DNA of 36,966 nt, taken from Streptomyces triticagri. GTDB taxonomy: Bacteria > Actinomycetota > Actinomycetes > Streptomycetales > Streptomycetaceae. Of this stretch, positions 7,067-15,144 are shown piece by piece; within the stretch, counting starts at the first letter, position 1, and each line of letters opens with the position of its first letter. The position numbers were made by a program, and so were the translations under genes. The notes under the pieces were generated by a model, which was not told where the DNA came from, did not search any database, and saw nothing but the letters and a program-made list of their open reading frames with translations. The DNA is taken from the NCBI RefSeq assembly GCF_003429565.1, contig NZ_QUAK01000231.1, positions 1-36,966 on the forward strand, given 5' to 3'.

Positions 7067-8005
7067 GTGCGGCGTAAGGGGTATGTCCCGGGCGCGGCCG
7101 CGCTTCTCGCGGTGCTGCTCGGCGGCTGTACGAGCGGCTCCGGCCTCGGCGATGAGGCCGGCGACTCCAAGCCGGGCGGCACGGACTCGAGCACTCCGGC
7201 TGCGGCGCCCGGCAAGTACCGGACGCTGCCCGACCCCTGCCGCACCCCGGACCGCGGCACGCTCGACACGATGCTGCCCGGCATCAAGGCGGCGCCCGAG
7301 CCCCAGCGGGAGAAGCTGTACGACGGCGAGGCGACGGTCACATACGACACCGACCGCCTTGTGGGCTGCCGCTGGAAGGTGGAGTCGGCGCAGGCCAGCC
7401 ACCATCTGCGGGTCGGCTTCGAGCGCGTGGTGTCGTACGACGCATCGGTGAGCGACGACGAGCTCGCCGAGAAGCTGTACCTGGAGCAGGAGCTGGCCGC
7501 CGATCTGCCGGCGCCGTCCCCGAGCGGCAGCGCGGACCCGGACACAACCCCGAGCGGCACGGGCAAGGACAGCAAGGACGGCGCGAAGCCGGGCGAAGGC
7601 GGCAAGACGCCGGCGACGACCGACCCGGACGGCGACGGCGCCCCCGAAGGCGACGGCAACGGCAACGGCAACAGCACTGGATCGTCGGACAGTTCGAGCA
7701 AATCGGATGAATCACCCGATCCGGCCGCATCGGGCGACCCGTCCACCCCGCCCGTTCCCGAAGGGCTCGAGCCCCGAGTCCTGGACGGCCTGGCCGATCA
7801 GGCCTTCGTCGACGACAAACTGAGCGCCGAGGGCGCGGCGGCCCGGCACCGCACGGTGACTGTGGTGTTCCGCACGTCGAACGTGATCGTGACCGTCGAG
7901 TACGACGAGCAGCCGGCGCGCGGCACGGAGGTGCCGGACAGCAAGGAAATGCAGGACACCGCGCGGGAACTGGCCTCGAAGATGGCCGCACGGTTCGCCG
8001 AGTAG
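7067..8005 (+). CDS. DUF3558-type lipoprotein, first copy
   Basis: A 312-aa secreted lipoprotein. Seen: signal MRRKGYVPGAAALLAVLLGGC with lipobox LLGGC and lipidated Cys21, followed by TLPDPCRTPDRGTLDTMLPG, whose L-P-D-P-C start is shared with the next gene. A hydrophilic Ser/Pro/Asp/Gly-rich linker (about 150-235) precedes a C-terminal strand-rich part. GTG 7067 has GGGAG eight bases upstream. A GTG at 7046 is in frame but lacks a ribosome site. DUF3558 proteins are actinobacterial surface lipoproteins of unknown function. The protein should sit on the outer face of the membrane. It pairs in tandem with a second DUF3558-like gene. Confidence 0.8.
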   Translation: MRRKGYVPGAAALLAVLLGGCTSGSGLGDEAGDSKPGGTDSSTPAAAPGKYRTLPDPCRTPDRGTLDTMLPGIKAAPEPQREKLYDGEATVTYDTDRLVGCRWKVESAQASHHLRVGFERVVSYDASVSDDELAEKLYLEQELAADLPAPSPSGSADPDTTPSGTGKDSKDGAKPGEGGKTPATTDPDGDGAPEGDGNGNGNSTGSSDSSSKSDESPDPAASGDPSTPPVPEGLEPRVLDGLADQAFVDDKLSAEGAAARHRTVTVVFRTSNVIVTVEYDEQPARGTEVPDSKEMQDTARELASKMAARFAE

Positions 8006-8121
8006 CGCCTGCCGGACCCCCGCGCCGGGTGGCCCGGGTCACTCACATTTCGCTCACAGCCCGGGCACCTTCCGCGTACCGTGTCTGGGCGGAACCAACG
8101 GACTCCATGAGCGAAGGAACC

Positions 8122-9021
8122 ATGCACCGACTTACGCCGCGACTCACCCGCACTCTTGCCGCCTGTGCAGCCGTACCGGTGATCCTTGCCGCGGCAGGCT
8201 GCTCCTCCGACTCCGGCGACGGTGGCAAGAACGACGCCGGATCCCAGTCCTCCACCAGCCCCGGAAGCGGCGAGAAGGACAAGGCCTCGACCGTGCAGAA
8301 GGCGGCCTTCGACACCCTCCCGGACCCCTGCAAGGTCCTGGAGAAGAAGACGATCTCGGACCTGGTCCCGGAGGCCGAGGACAAGTCCGGCAAGTCGGCC
8401 AAGTCGGCGGACACCACGACGCGCGGCTCGTGCTCGTGGAACGGCCTGGACGACAAGGGCGTCAAGGGCTCGCAGTTCCGCTGGCTCAATGTGTCGCTGA
8501 TGCGCTACGACTCCAACGCCACGCTCGGCAGCGGCGAGAAGCTCGCCGGCGAGCAGTTCACCAAGCGGGTGGACGAGGCGAAGGGGATCGACGGCGCGAA
8601 GGACGTGAAGACCGAGCCGCTGAGCGGCGTCGGTGACCAGGCGACGCTGGTGTCCTACGAGCAGAAGAAGAAGGAAGGCACCTTCAAGAACCAGCGCGTG
8701 GTCACCCGGGTCGAGAACGCGGTCGTGGTGCTCGACTACAACGGCGCGGGCCTCGCGGGCGCGAAGGCGCCGAGCGCCGGTGACCTGGCGAAGGACGCGA
8801 AGAGCGCCGCGAAGGAGGCCGCGAAGGCGGTCACCGAGGCGAACACTTCGGGCGGTTCGGGCAGTTCGAACGGCTCCGGTTCGGACTCCGGCTCCGGCAG
8901 CGACTCCGATTCGGACTCCAAGGACAAGGGTTCCGATTCCGGTTCGGACTCCGGCTCCGGCTCCGGCAGCGACTCCGGCTCAGGCAGCGACTCCGGCTCA
9001 GGATCCGCCAAGAAGTCCTGA
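8122..9021 (+). CDS. DUF3558-type lipoprotein, second copy, with Ser-Asp-Gly tail
   Basis: A 299-aa lipoprotein. Seen: signal peptide with lipobox AAAGC and Cys27, then the domain opening TLPDPCKVLEKKTISDLVPEAE aligned with the preceding gene, a cysteine in RGSCSWNG that could pair with the Cys of DPC, and VKTEPLSGVGDQATL, the typical DUF3558 core strand. From about residue 245 the protein becomes an almost pure Ser/Gly/Asp tail (GSGSDSGSGSDSDSDS and so on) ending AKKS. ATG 8122 follows GAAGGA, and an in-frame start at 8029 was rejected. The acidic SD-type tail resembles wall-spanning regions of bacterial surface proteins. Function is unknown, and duplication with the upstream gene is inferred. 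Confidence 0.82.
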   Translation: MHRLTPRLTRTLAACAAVPVILAAAGCSSDSGDGGKNDAGSQSSTSPGSGEKDKASTVQKAAFDTLPDPCKVLEKKTISDLVPEAEDKSGKSAKSADTTTRGSCSWNGLDDKGVKGSQFRWLNVSLMRYDSNATLGSGEKLAGEQFTKRVDEAKGIDGAKDVKTEPLSGVGDQATLVSYEQKKKEGTFKNQRVVTRVENAVVVLDYNGAGLAGAKAPSAGDLAKDAKSAAKEAAKAVTEANTSGGSGSSNGSGSDSGSGSDSDSDSKDKGSDSGSDSGSGSGSDSGSGSDSGSGSAKKS

Positions 9022-9084
9022 CCCCACAGAGCACCGCGGGCCCGAGGCCGCACCGGCACAACTCCGGACAGCCCACCCGCAACC

Positions 9085-9115
9085 GGAGCCCGGTCACCCC
9101 TGGTGGCCGGGCTCC
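9085..9115 (+). terminator. Strong hairpin after the lipoprotein pair
   Basis: A 14-bp stem (9085-9098 with 9102-9115; GGAGCCCGGTCACC arm, one G-U pair) has a 3-nt loop and lies 64 bp after the second lipoprotein stop. There is no T-run. Intrinsic termination, or a pause before the DUF2637 gene, is inferred. Confidence 0.6.
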
Positions 9116-9194
9116 CGGCATACCCGCCCCCCGTCACCCGTACACGTGTGCCAGGCTGTTGCGCGCAACTGACCGAACAGGGAGGGGATCACGG

Positions 9195-10739
9195 GTGGCC
9201 GCGCCACTGCGTCTGACTCGCACGCACCGGATACTCATCGCGGTGGTGATCGCGGGCGCGATCGTCATCGCGGGAATCGGTTTCGCCGGCTCCTACGCCG
9301 CGGTGCGTGACCTCGCGGAGAAGAAGGGCTTTGGCGACTTCTCCCTCGTCTTCCCCATCGGCATCGACGCCGGCATCTGTGTGCTGCTCGCGCTCGACCT
9401 GCTGCTGACCTGGATCCGTATCCCGTTCCCGCTGCTGCGGCAGACCGCCTGGCTGCTGACCGCGGCGACGATCGCGTTCAACGGCGCGGCCGCCTGGCCG
9501 GATCCGCTCGGTGTCGGTATGCACGCGGTCATCCCGATCCTGTTCGTGGTCTCCGTCGAGGCCGCCCGGCACGCGATCGGCCGGATCGCCGACATCACGG
9601 CCGACAAGCACATGGAGGGCGTACGGCTGACCCGCTGGCTGCTCTCGCCGCTGCCGACGTTCCTGCTGTGGCGCCGGATGAAGCTGTGGGAACTGCGTTC
9701 CTACGAACAGGTCATCAAGCTCGAGCAGGAACGCCTCGTCTACCAGGCACGGTTGCGCTCCCGCTACGGCAGGGCCTGGCGCCGCAAGGCCCCGGTCGAA
9801 TCCCTGATGCCGCTGCGTCTGGCCCGGTACGGGGTGCCGCTCGCCGAGACCGGCCCGGCGGGCCTGGCGGCCGCGGGCATCGAGCCCCAACTCCTGCCGC
9901 CCGCGCCCGAACCGGCCGAGATCACCTCCGGTACGCCGAGCACCGCGCCCCGCCCCGGTGCGGTCCCGGGCGGCGGCGAGCTCGGCAAGGGCGGGCCGGC
10001 CGACGAGGGTTCGGACAGCCCCTGGTTCGCCCAGCCGCGCGAGGTGGCGTACGAGGGCGGCTACGACCCGGACTACGACCCCGGATACGAGCCGGCCTAC
10101 GACCCGGCCCAGCACGCCAGGTTCGACGGCCAGGGCCCGTACCAGGAAGGCGGCCCGTACCGGGAAGGCCCGTACCAGGAAGGCGGCCCGTACCAGGAAG
10201 GCCAGTACCAGGAAGACGGCCCATACCCACAGGACCAGTACTCACAGGGCCAGTACCAGCAGGACCAGTACGAGCAGACCGAGTACGAGCAGACCCAGCC
10301 CCCCGCCCCCGGGGACAGCGGCGTGCGCGTCCCGGCCGGCCCGAACCGTACGCGCCCGCTCACCATCCCGGGCCCGCGCGCGGAAAGCCCGGAATCGGCC
10401 ACTCCGGAGCTCACCGTCCCCGAGCTCCCGGACCAGGACATCCCGGTCCCGCCGTCCGCCGGAGCCGGAACGGACATCGAGAGCGAGCCCGACGAGGCCT
10501 CCGCGCCCGGCCTCCCCGAGGACGTCTCCCGTGAGGAGGCGTACTTCGGCGCCTTCCGGAAGTATGTGAGCGAGCACGGGGACTATCCCAACGCCCGCCA
10601 GTTCGGCCTGTATCTGCAGGACCTGTACGGCGTGACGGGCCGCGCCGGCGGCCCCCTGCAGGAGAACTCGCTGCGCCCCTACCTGCGCGGCTTCCGCACC
10701 CGCTACCAGCAGGAACTGGACACGGAGTACAGCGCATAG
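9195..10739 (+). CDS. DUF2637 membrane protein with Tyr/Gln repeat tail
   Basis: A 514-aa protein. Seen: four predicted membrane spans in the first 125 residues (about 13-35, 50-72, 80-98, 105-125) in a DUF2637-like arrangement, then WLLSPLPTFLLWRRMKLWELRSYEQVIKLEQERLVYQARLRSRYGRAWRRKAP, a basic cytoplasmic helix. A disordered Pro/Gly/Glu region includes a repeat of PYQEGG and QYQQD-type units (about 313-370). The last 65 residues form a compact helical domain (YFGAFRKYVSEHGDYPNARQFGLYLQDLYGV). GTG 9195 has GGAGGGG upstream. DUF2637 also occurs in Streptomyces plasmid-spread (Spd-like) proteins, where it assists intramycelial DNA transfer, but no other transfer gene is near. The role here is unknown. 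Confidence 0.8.
   Translation: MAAPLRLTRTHRILIAVVIAGAIVIAGIGFAGSYAAVRDLAEKKGFGDFSLVFPIGIDAGICVLLALDLLLTWIRIPFPLLRQTAWLLTAATIAFNGAAAWPDPLGVGMHAVIPILFVVSVEAARHAIGRIADITADKHMEGVRLTRWLLSPLPTFLLWRRMKLWELRSYEQVIKLEQERLVYQARLRSRYGRAWRRKAPVESLMPLRLARYGVPLAETGPAGLAAAGIEPQLLPPAPEPAEITSGTPSTAPRPGAVPGGGELGKGGPADEGSDSPWFAQPREVAYEGGYDPDYDPGYEPAYDPAQHARFDGQGPYQEGGPYREGPYQEGGPYQEGQYQEDGPYPQDQYSQGQYQQDQYEQTEYEQTQPPAPGDSGVRVPAGPNRTRPLTIPGPRAESPESATPELTVPELPDQDIPVPPSAGAGTDIESEPDEASAPGLPEDVSREEAYFGAFRKYVSEHGDYPNARQFGLYLQDLYGVTGRAGGPLQENSLRPYLRGFRTRYQQELDTEYSA
10128..10300 (+). repeat. Degenerate in-frame repeat coding (G/Q)PYQEGG-type units
   Basis: GGCCCGTACCAGGAAGGC and close variants recur in frame within the DUF2637 gene, grading into CAGTACCAGCAGGAC and GAGTACGAGCAGACC units. 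The encoded tract is rich in Tyr, Gln, Glu and Gly and low in hydrophobics, and looks intrinsically disordered. Copy number is likely variable between strains. Confidence 0.8.
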
Positions 10740-10740
10740 C

Positions 10741-10966
10741 ATCGCCCGCCCACGACGCACGGTCGGCGCCGGCAGCCGCGGCCGCGCCGAGCTGGACGAC
10801 TTCGAGGTCGAGGAGGGCGGCAGGACCGCCAACCGCCCGCCCGAGCTGTTCGCGTACTACTACGGGGCGAAGTCGGCGGACGGCCCGCTGGTGCTCTGGA
10901 AGCTGGGCGACAAGCCGAAGAAGATCCTCACATCCTCACATCCTCACCTACGAGCGCGAGGACTGA
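10741..10966 (+). pseudogene. Decayed ORF: no start, frameshift by octanucleotide expansion
   Basis: An open frame downstream of the DUF2637 stop encodes ELDDFEVEEGG, then PPELFAYYYGAKSADG and PLVLWKLGDKPKKIL, which look like real protein. It lacks an ATG or GTG before 10891 and then shifts. At 10924-10947 the 8-mer ATCCTCAC stands in three perfect tandem copies. Removing two copies restores KKILTYERED and a TGA at 10964-10966, a natural-looking C-terminus. The shifted frame instead runs on past 11200. The N-terminal part is missing, so this is read as a remnant of a deleted gene. I do not recognise the family. Confidence 0.55.
10924..10947. repeat. Three tandem copies of ATCCTCAC
   Basis: There are perfect 8-bp copies at 10924, 10932 and 10940. 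A 16-bp gain is not a multiple of three and shifts the reading frame of the remnant ORF. Slipped-strand replication is the likely origin. Confidence 0.9.
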
Positions 10967-11163
10967 GCCCGGCTCCGCCGTCGCCGCTCGTCCGGCAGGG
11001 CGAGCAGGAAGCCGACGACGACCATCGCCGCGTACACGAAGGGGTGCGGCTCGAACCAGGCGCGCAGCATGCCCCAGTCGTTCCCGGTGGTCAGCCGGCC
11101 GATGAGGCCGAGCGCGCCCTGGATGCCGATGATCCAGCCCAGAATGCCGATGATCTGCTTCAT
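10948..11163 (-). CDS. Small two-span membrane protein
   Basis: A 71-aa protein. Seen: two hydrophobic segments, IIGILGWIIGIQGALGLIG (about 4-22) and FVYAAMVVVGFLLAL (about 42-56), separated by a polar loop (RLTTGNDWGMLRAWFEPHP) and followed by a basic tail (DERRRRSRAQSSRS). Topology is probably hairpin-like with the basic tail inside. The ATG at 11163 is preceded by a weak ACAGGT. Its 3' end runs over the decayed ORF on the other strand, so expansion there has not touched this frame. It lies downstream of lysS on the same strand, with a 183-bp gap. Function unknown. Confidence 0.7.
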   Translation of the reverse strand: MKQIIGILGWIIGIQGALGLIGRLTTGNDWGMLRAWFEPHPFVYAAMVVVGFLLALPDERRRRSRAQSSRS

Positions 11164-11261
11164 ACCTGTACGGTCTCGCGTCCCACGCCCGGAATCGTCC
11201 TGCGCGGGACGGAACCGCGGGTAGACCGAAGGATGCAGTCCGGTACGACTCAGTCACGACG

Positions 11262-11307
11262 GACCGAGCCGCACCGGACTCCGGCACCGTGACCGAGCCG
11301 CACCGGA
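11262..11307. repeat. Two direct copies of GACCGAGCCGCACCGGA
   Basis: The 17-bp copies are at 11262-11278 and 11291-11307, 29 bp apart, in the gap between lysS and the small membrane gene, with a third partial GCACCGGACT nearby. No function is known. Confidence 0.75.
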
Positions 11308-11346
11308 TTCCTGCACCCGCACCGGACTCGGCCACCCGCCCCGGGC

Positions 11347-13074
11347 TCAGACCCCGAGCAGCTTGCGCACCCGCTCCGCGCCCACCGCGAGCAGCAGCGT
11401 GGGCAGCCGCGGCCCGGTGTCCCGGGTCACGAGCAGCCGGTAGACGAGCGCGAAGAACGCCCGCTGCGCACCCTTGATCTCCGCCGGCAGCTCCTTGGGC
11501 GTCGCGTCCGCGGGGAACCCGGCCTGCACCTTCGGCACTCCGTAGACGAGATGGGTCAGGCCGTCCAGGGACCAGTGGTCGTCGAGCCCGTCGGCGAGCA
11601 GCCGCAGCGATTCGCGGGCCTGGTCGTCGAGGGAGCCGAGCAGCTCCTTGTCGGGCTCGTCCCGGACGAGGGTGCGGGACTCGGCCGGGACCTGGGTGTT
11701 GATCCAGGCCTCGGCGCGGTCGAGCCGGGGCCGCACCTCGTCGAGCGAGGCCAGCGGCTGGGACGGGTCGAGCTCGCCGAGGATGCGCAGCGTCTGGTCC
11801 TCGGCGCCGGCGGTGATGTCCGCGACCGAGGCGAGCGTGCGGTACGGCAACGGGCGCGGTGTCCGCGGCAGTTCACCATCCGCCGTGCCGACGGCACGGG
11901 AGTGTGCGGCGACATCGGCCGGCAGCGCCGCGCCCTCGGCGACCTTGACCGTGAGCTTGTCCCACTCGTCGTAGAGCCGCTGGATCTCCTGGTCGAAGGC
12001 GATCTTGAAGGACTGATTGGGCCGACGGCGTGCGTAGAGCCAGCGGATCAGCTGGGGCTCCATGATCTGCAGGGCGTCGGCCGGCGTCGGCACGCCGCCC
12101 TTGGACGAGGACATCTTCGCCATGCCGGAGATGCCGACGAAGGCGTACATCGGGCCGATCGGCTGCTCGCCGCCGAAGATCCCCACGATCTGGCCGCCGA
12201 CCTGGAAGGACGAGCCGGGCGAGGAGTGGTCGACTCCGCTGGGCTCGAAGATCACGCCCTCGTACGCCCAGCGCATCGGCCAGTCGACCTTCCAGACCAG
12301 CTTGCCGCGGTTGAACTCGCTGAGCCGGACGGTCTCGCCGTGCCCGCACGCGCAGGTGTACGTCAGCTCGGTCGACTCGTCGTCGTACGACGTCACCGTG
12401 GTGAGGTCCTTCTCGCAGACCGCGCAGTACGGCTTGTACGGGAAGTATTCCGCGCCGGAGCCGCTGCCGTCGTCCTCGGCGGCCGCGCCGGAGCCCTCGG
12501 CCGCCTCCAGCTCGGCGGCGTCCACCGGCTTCTGCGACTTCTTGGCCGGGGCCTTCTTGGTGCGGTACTGGGCGAGGATCGCGTCGATGTCGCCGCGGTG
12601 CTTCATCGCGAAGAGCACCTGCTCGCGGTACGTGCCCGACGTGTACTGCTCGGTCTGGCTGATCCCGTCGTACTCGACGCCGAGCGCGGCCAGGGACTCG
12701 CTCATCGCGGCCTTGAAGTGCTCCGCCCAGTTCGGGTACGCGGACCCGGCCGGGGCCGGGACCGAGGTGAGCGGCTTGCCGATGTGCTCGGCCCAGGTCT
12801 CGTCGATGCCGGGGACGCCTGCCGGGACCTTGCGGTACCGGTCGTAGTCGTCCCAGGAGATCAGGTGGCGCACGGCGTGGCCGCGGCGCCGGATCTCGTC
12901 GGCGACCAGGTGCGGGGTCATGACCTCGCGGAGATTGCCCAGGTGGATGGGGCCCGAGGGGGAGAGTCCGGAGGCGACGACGACAGGTTTGCCCGGGGCA
13001 CGGCGCTCCGACTCGGTGATGACCTCGTCCGCGTAACGGGAGACCCAGTCGGTGGTCTCTGTGCTCTGAGCCAC
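11347..13074 (-). CDS. lysS: Lysyl-tRNA synthetase, class I
   Basis: A 575-aa class I LysRS charging tRNA-Lys with lysine and ATP in the cytosol. Seen: the HIGH-type motif HLGN at residues 44-47, the KMSKS-type loop KMSSSKG starting at Lys320, and a zinc-ribbon-like pair CAVC and CACGH around residues 220-245. A low-complexity insert (AELEAAEGSGAAAEDDGSGSG, about 190-210) precedes it, and the C-terminal helical anticodon-binding part is present. Class I LysRS is usual in archaea and some bacteria including Streptomyces. The GTG at 13074 (VAQSTETTDWV) is preferred because AGAGGA lies ten bases upstream. GTG 13083 is too close to that site. It is divergent from argS. Confidence 0.95.
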   Translation of the reverse strand: MAQSTETTDWVSRYADEVITESERRAPGKPVVVASGLSPSGPIHLGNLREVMTPHLVADEIRRRGHAVRHLISWDDYDRYRKVPAGVPGIDETWAEHIGKPLTSVPAPAGSAYPNWAEHFKAAMSESLAALGVEYDGISQTEQYTSGTYREQVLFAMKHRGDIDAILAQYRTKKAPAKKSQKPVDAAELEAAEGSGAAAEDDGSGSGAEYFPYKPYCAVCEKDLTTVTSYDDESTELTYTCACGHGETVRLSEFNRGKLVWKVDWPMRWAYEGVIFEPSGVDHSSPGSSFQVGGQIVGIFGGEQPIGPMYAFVGISGMAKMSSSKGGVPTPADALQIMEPQLIRWLYARRRPNQSFKIAFDQEIQRLYDEWDKLTVKVAEGAALPADVAAHSRAVGTADGELPRTPRPLPYRTLASVADITAGAEDQTLRILGELDPSQPLASLDEVRPRLDRAEAWINTQVPAESRTLVRDEPDKELLGSLDDQARESLRLLADGLDDHWSLDGLTHLVYGVPKVQAGFPADATPKELPAEIKGAQRAFFALVYRLLVTRDTGPRLPTLLLAVGAERVRKLLGV

Positions 13075-13259
13075 GATCGGCACGTCCTCTTGATCCTGGT
13101 GGTGTGGGCTTTCAACGAAAGGCTGACGCGGGCCATTGTTTCAGACCGGGTGGGGGCCTCCGCACCCGGAAATGCAGGGCCCTCCGCACCCGGAAATCGA
13201 GTGGCGGGCACGTGGGAGAATCGGGGTACCCATTGCTCCCCAGACAGGAACGGCACCCC
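13075..13259. other. Divergent lysS/argS control region with a 17-bp direct repeat
   Basis: This 185-bp region separates two tRNA synthetase genes. It contains CCTCCGCACCCGGAAAT twice, at 13157-13173 and 13181-13197, with a 24-bp period. No T-box antiterminator-like element was recognised and no consensus promoter stands out. Confidence 0.6.
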
Positions 13260-15017
13260 ATGGCCTCGGTCCCTTCCCTCGCCTCGACGGTCCACCAGCG
13301 CCTCGCGGACGCGCTCACGGCAGCCCTGCCGGACGCCGCCTCCGCGGACCCGCTGCTGCGACGCAGCGACCGGGCGGACTTCCAGGCCAACGGGATCCTG
13401 GCGCTCGCCAAGAAGAGCAAGGCCAATCCGCGGGAGCTCGCCACCCAGGTCGTCGAGAAGCTCGTGAGCGGCGAGCTGCTCGCCGACGTCGAGGTCTCGG
13501 GCCCGGGCTTCCTCAACATCACGGTCTCCGACCGGGCGATCACCGAGACGCTCGCCGCGCGGTACGCGGACGCGGACCGGCTCGGCGTCGCGCCCAAGGA
13601 CACTCCGGGCACCACGGTCATCGACTACGCGCAGCCGAATGTGGCCAAGGAGATGCACGTCGGCCATCTGCGGTCCGCCGTGATCGGCGACGCGCTGCGC
13701 GGCATGCTCGAGTTCACCGGCGAGCGGACGATCGGCCGGCACCACATCGGCGACTGGGGCACGCAGTTCGGCATGCTCATCCAGTACCTGATCGAGCACC
13801 CGGGCGAGCTGGCCCCGGCCGAAGAGGTCGACGGCGAGCAGGCGATGTCGAATCTGAACCGGGTCTACAAGGCCTCCCGCGCCGTCTTCGACTCCGACGA
13901 GGCCTTCAAGGAGCGGGCGCGGAAGCGCGTCGTGGCGCTCCAGGCCGGCGACGAGGAGACCCTGAAGCTCTGGCAGCAGTTCGTGGACGAGTCGAAGATC
14001 TACTTCTACTCGGTCTTCAACAAGCTGGACATGGCGGTACGGGACGACGAGATCGTCGGCGAGTCGGCATACAACCACCTGATGCCCGAGACCGCCCGCC
14101 TCCTCGAGGAGTCCGGCGTCGCGGTCCGCTCGGACGGCGCGCTCGTCGTCTTCTTCGACGAGATCAGGGGCAAGGACGACCAGCCGGTCCCGCTGATCGT
14201 GCAGAAGGCCGACGGCGGCTTCGGCTACGCGGCCTCCGACCTCTCCGCGATCCGCGACCGGGTCCTCGACCTCAAGGCCACGAACCTCCTCTATGTCGTG
14301 GACGTACGGCAGTCCCTGCACTTCAAGATGGTCTTCGAGACGGCCAGGCGGGCCGGCTGGCTGACCGACGAGGTCACCGCGCACAACATGGGCTACGGCA
14401 CCGTGCTCGGGGCGGACGGCAAGCCGTTCAAGACCCGTGAGGGCGAGACGGTCAAGCTGGAGGACCTCCTCGACGAGGCCACGCAGCGCGCCGCCGAGGT
14501 CGTACGGGAGAAGGCGAGGGATCTGACCGAGGACGAGATCCAGGAGCGGGCAGCGCAGGTCGGCATCGGCGCGGTCAAGTACGCGGACCTGTCCACGTCC
14601 CCGAGCAGGGACTACAAGTTCGACCTGGACCAGATGGTCTCGCTGCACGGCGACACGTCCGTCTATCTCCAGTACGCGTACGCCCGGATCCAGTCGATCC
14701 TGCGCAAGGCGGGCGAGACCCGGCCGACCGCCCACCCGGAGCTGGAACTGGCGCCTGCGGAGCGGGCGTTGGGCCTGCATCTGGACGCGTTCGGCGAGAC
14801 GGTCTTCGAGGCGACGGCCGAGTACGCACCGCACAAGGTGGCGGCGTACCTCTACCAACTGGCCTCGCTGCTCACGAAGTTCTACGACCAGTGCCCGGTC
14901 CTCAAGGCGGACGGCCCGGCGCAGGTGGAGAACCGGCTGTTCCTCTGCGACCTGACCGCTCGCACGCTGCATCAGGGCATGGCCCTGCTGGGCATCCGGA
15001 CGCCTGAGCGTCTCTGA
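13260..15017 (+). CDS. argS: Arginyl-tRNA synthetase
   Basis: A 585-aa class I ArgRS charging tRNA-Arg. Seen: an N-terminal Add-1 domain (about 1-105) recognising the tRNA D-loop, HVGH (the HIGH motif) at 133-136 in AQPNVAKEMHVGHLRSAVIG, RHHIGDWGTQFGMLI following it, a KMSKS-equivalent GKPFKTREGETVKL near residue 386, and a C-terminal DALR anticodon-binding domain ending GIRTPERL. Length is normal. ATG 13260 follows CAGGAACGG. An open frame upstream from 13104 was rejected because it lacks family similarity. It is divergent from lysS and followed by a large inverted repeat. Confidence 0.96.
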   Translation: MASVPSLASTVHQRLADALTAALPDAASADPLLRRSDRADFQANGILALAKKSKANPRELATQVVEKLVSGELLADVEVSGPGFLNITVSDRAITETLAARYADADRLGVAPKDTPGTTVIDYAQPNVAKEMHVGHLRSAVIGDALRGMLEFTGERTIGRHHIGDWGTQFGMLIQYLIEHPGELAPAEEVDGEQAMSNLNRVYKASRAVFDSDEAFKERARKRVVALQAGDEETLKLWQQFVDESKIYFYSVFNKLDMAVRDDEIVGESAYNHLMPETARLLEESGVAVRSDGALVVFFDEIRGKDDQPVPLIVQKADGGFGYAASDLSAIRDRVLDLKATNLLYVVDVRQSLHFKMVFETARRAGWLTDEVTAHNMGYGTVLGADGKPFKTREGETVKLEDLLDEATQRAAEVVREKARDLTEDEIQERAAQVGIGAVKYADLSTSPSRDYKFDLDQMVSLHGDTSVYLQYAYARIQSILRKAGETRPTAHPELELAPAERALGLHLDAFGETVFEATAEYAPHKVAAYLYQLASLLTKFYDQCPVLKADGPAQVENRLFLCDLTARTLHQGMALLGIRTPERL

Positions 15018-15037
15018 CCTCCGGCGCTCCGCGCGGT

Positions 15038-15117
15038 GTCCTCAATCGCCGGACGGGCTTCTATAAAGCCCGTCCGGCGATTGAGGACAAAATTGAGCCC
15101 GTCCGGCGATTGAGGAC
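15038..15117. repeat. Three-armed Streptomyces intergenic repeat, probable terminator
   Basis: The 23-bp left arm (15038-15060, starting GTCCTCAATCGCCGG) is exactly complementary to 15066-15088 across a 5-nt loop CTATA. A third arm, identical to the second except for its first base, stands at 15095-15117. The left arm can therefore fold with either right arm. The motif CCGTCCGGCGATTGAGGAC is one I know as dispersed in Streptomyces intergenic regions. It separates convergent argS and the aminotransferase gene, consistent with bidirectional termination. Confidence 0.85.
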
Positions 15118-15144
15118 GAGGCCGCCAGGCCGATGCCTGGGACG

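Noticed and set aside
13104..13259. Extended start of ArgRS
   Set aside because: The 52-residue extension contains the direct repeat region and has no family similarity, whereas ATG 13260 has a ribosome site.
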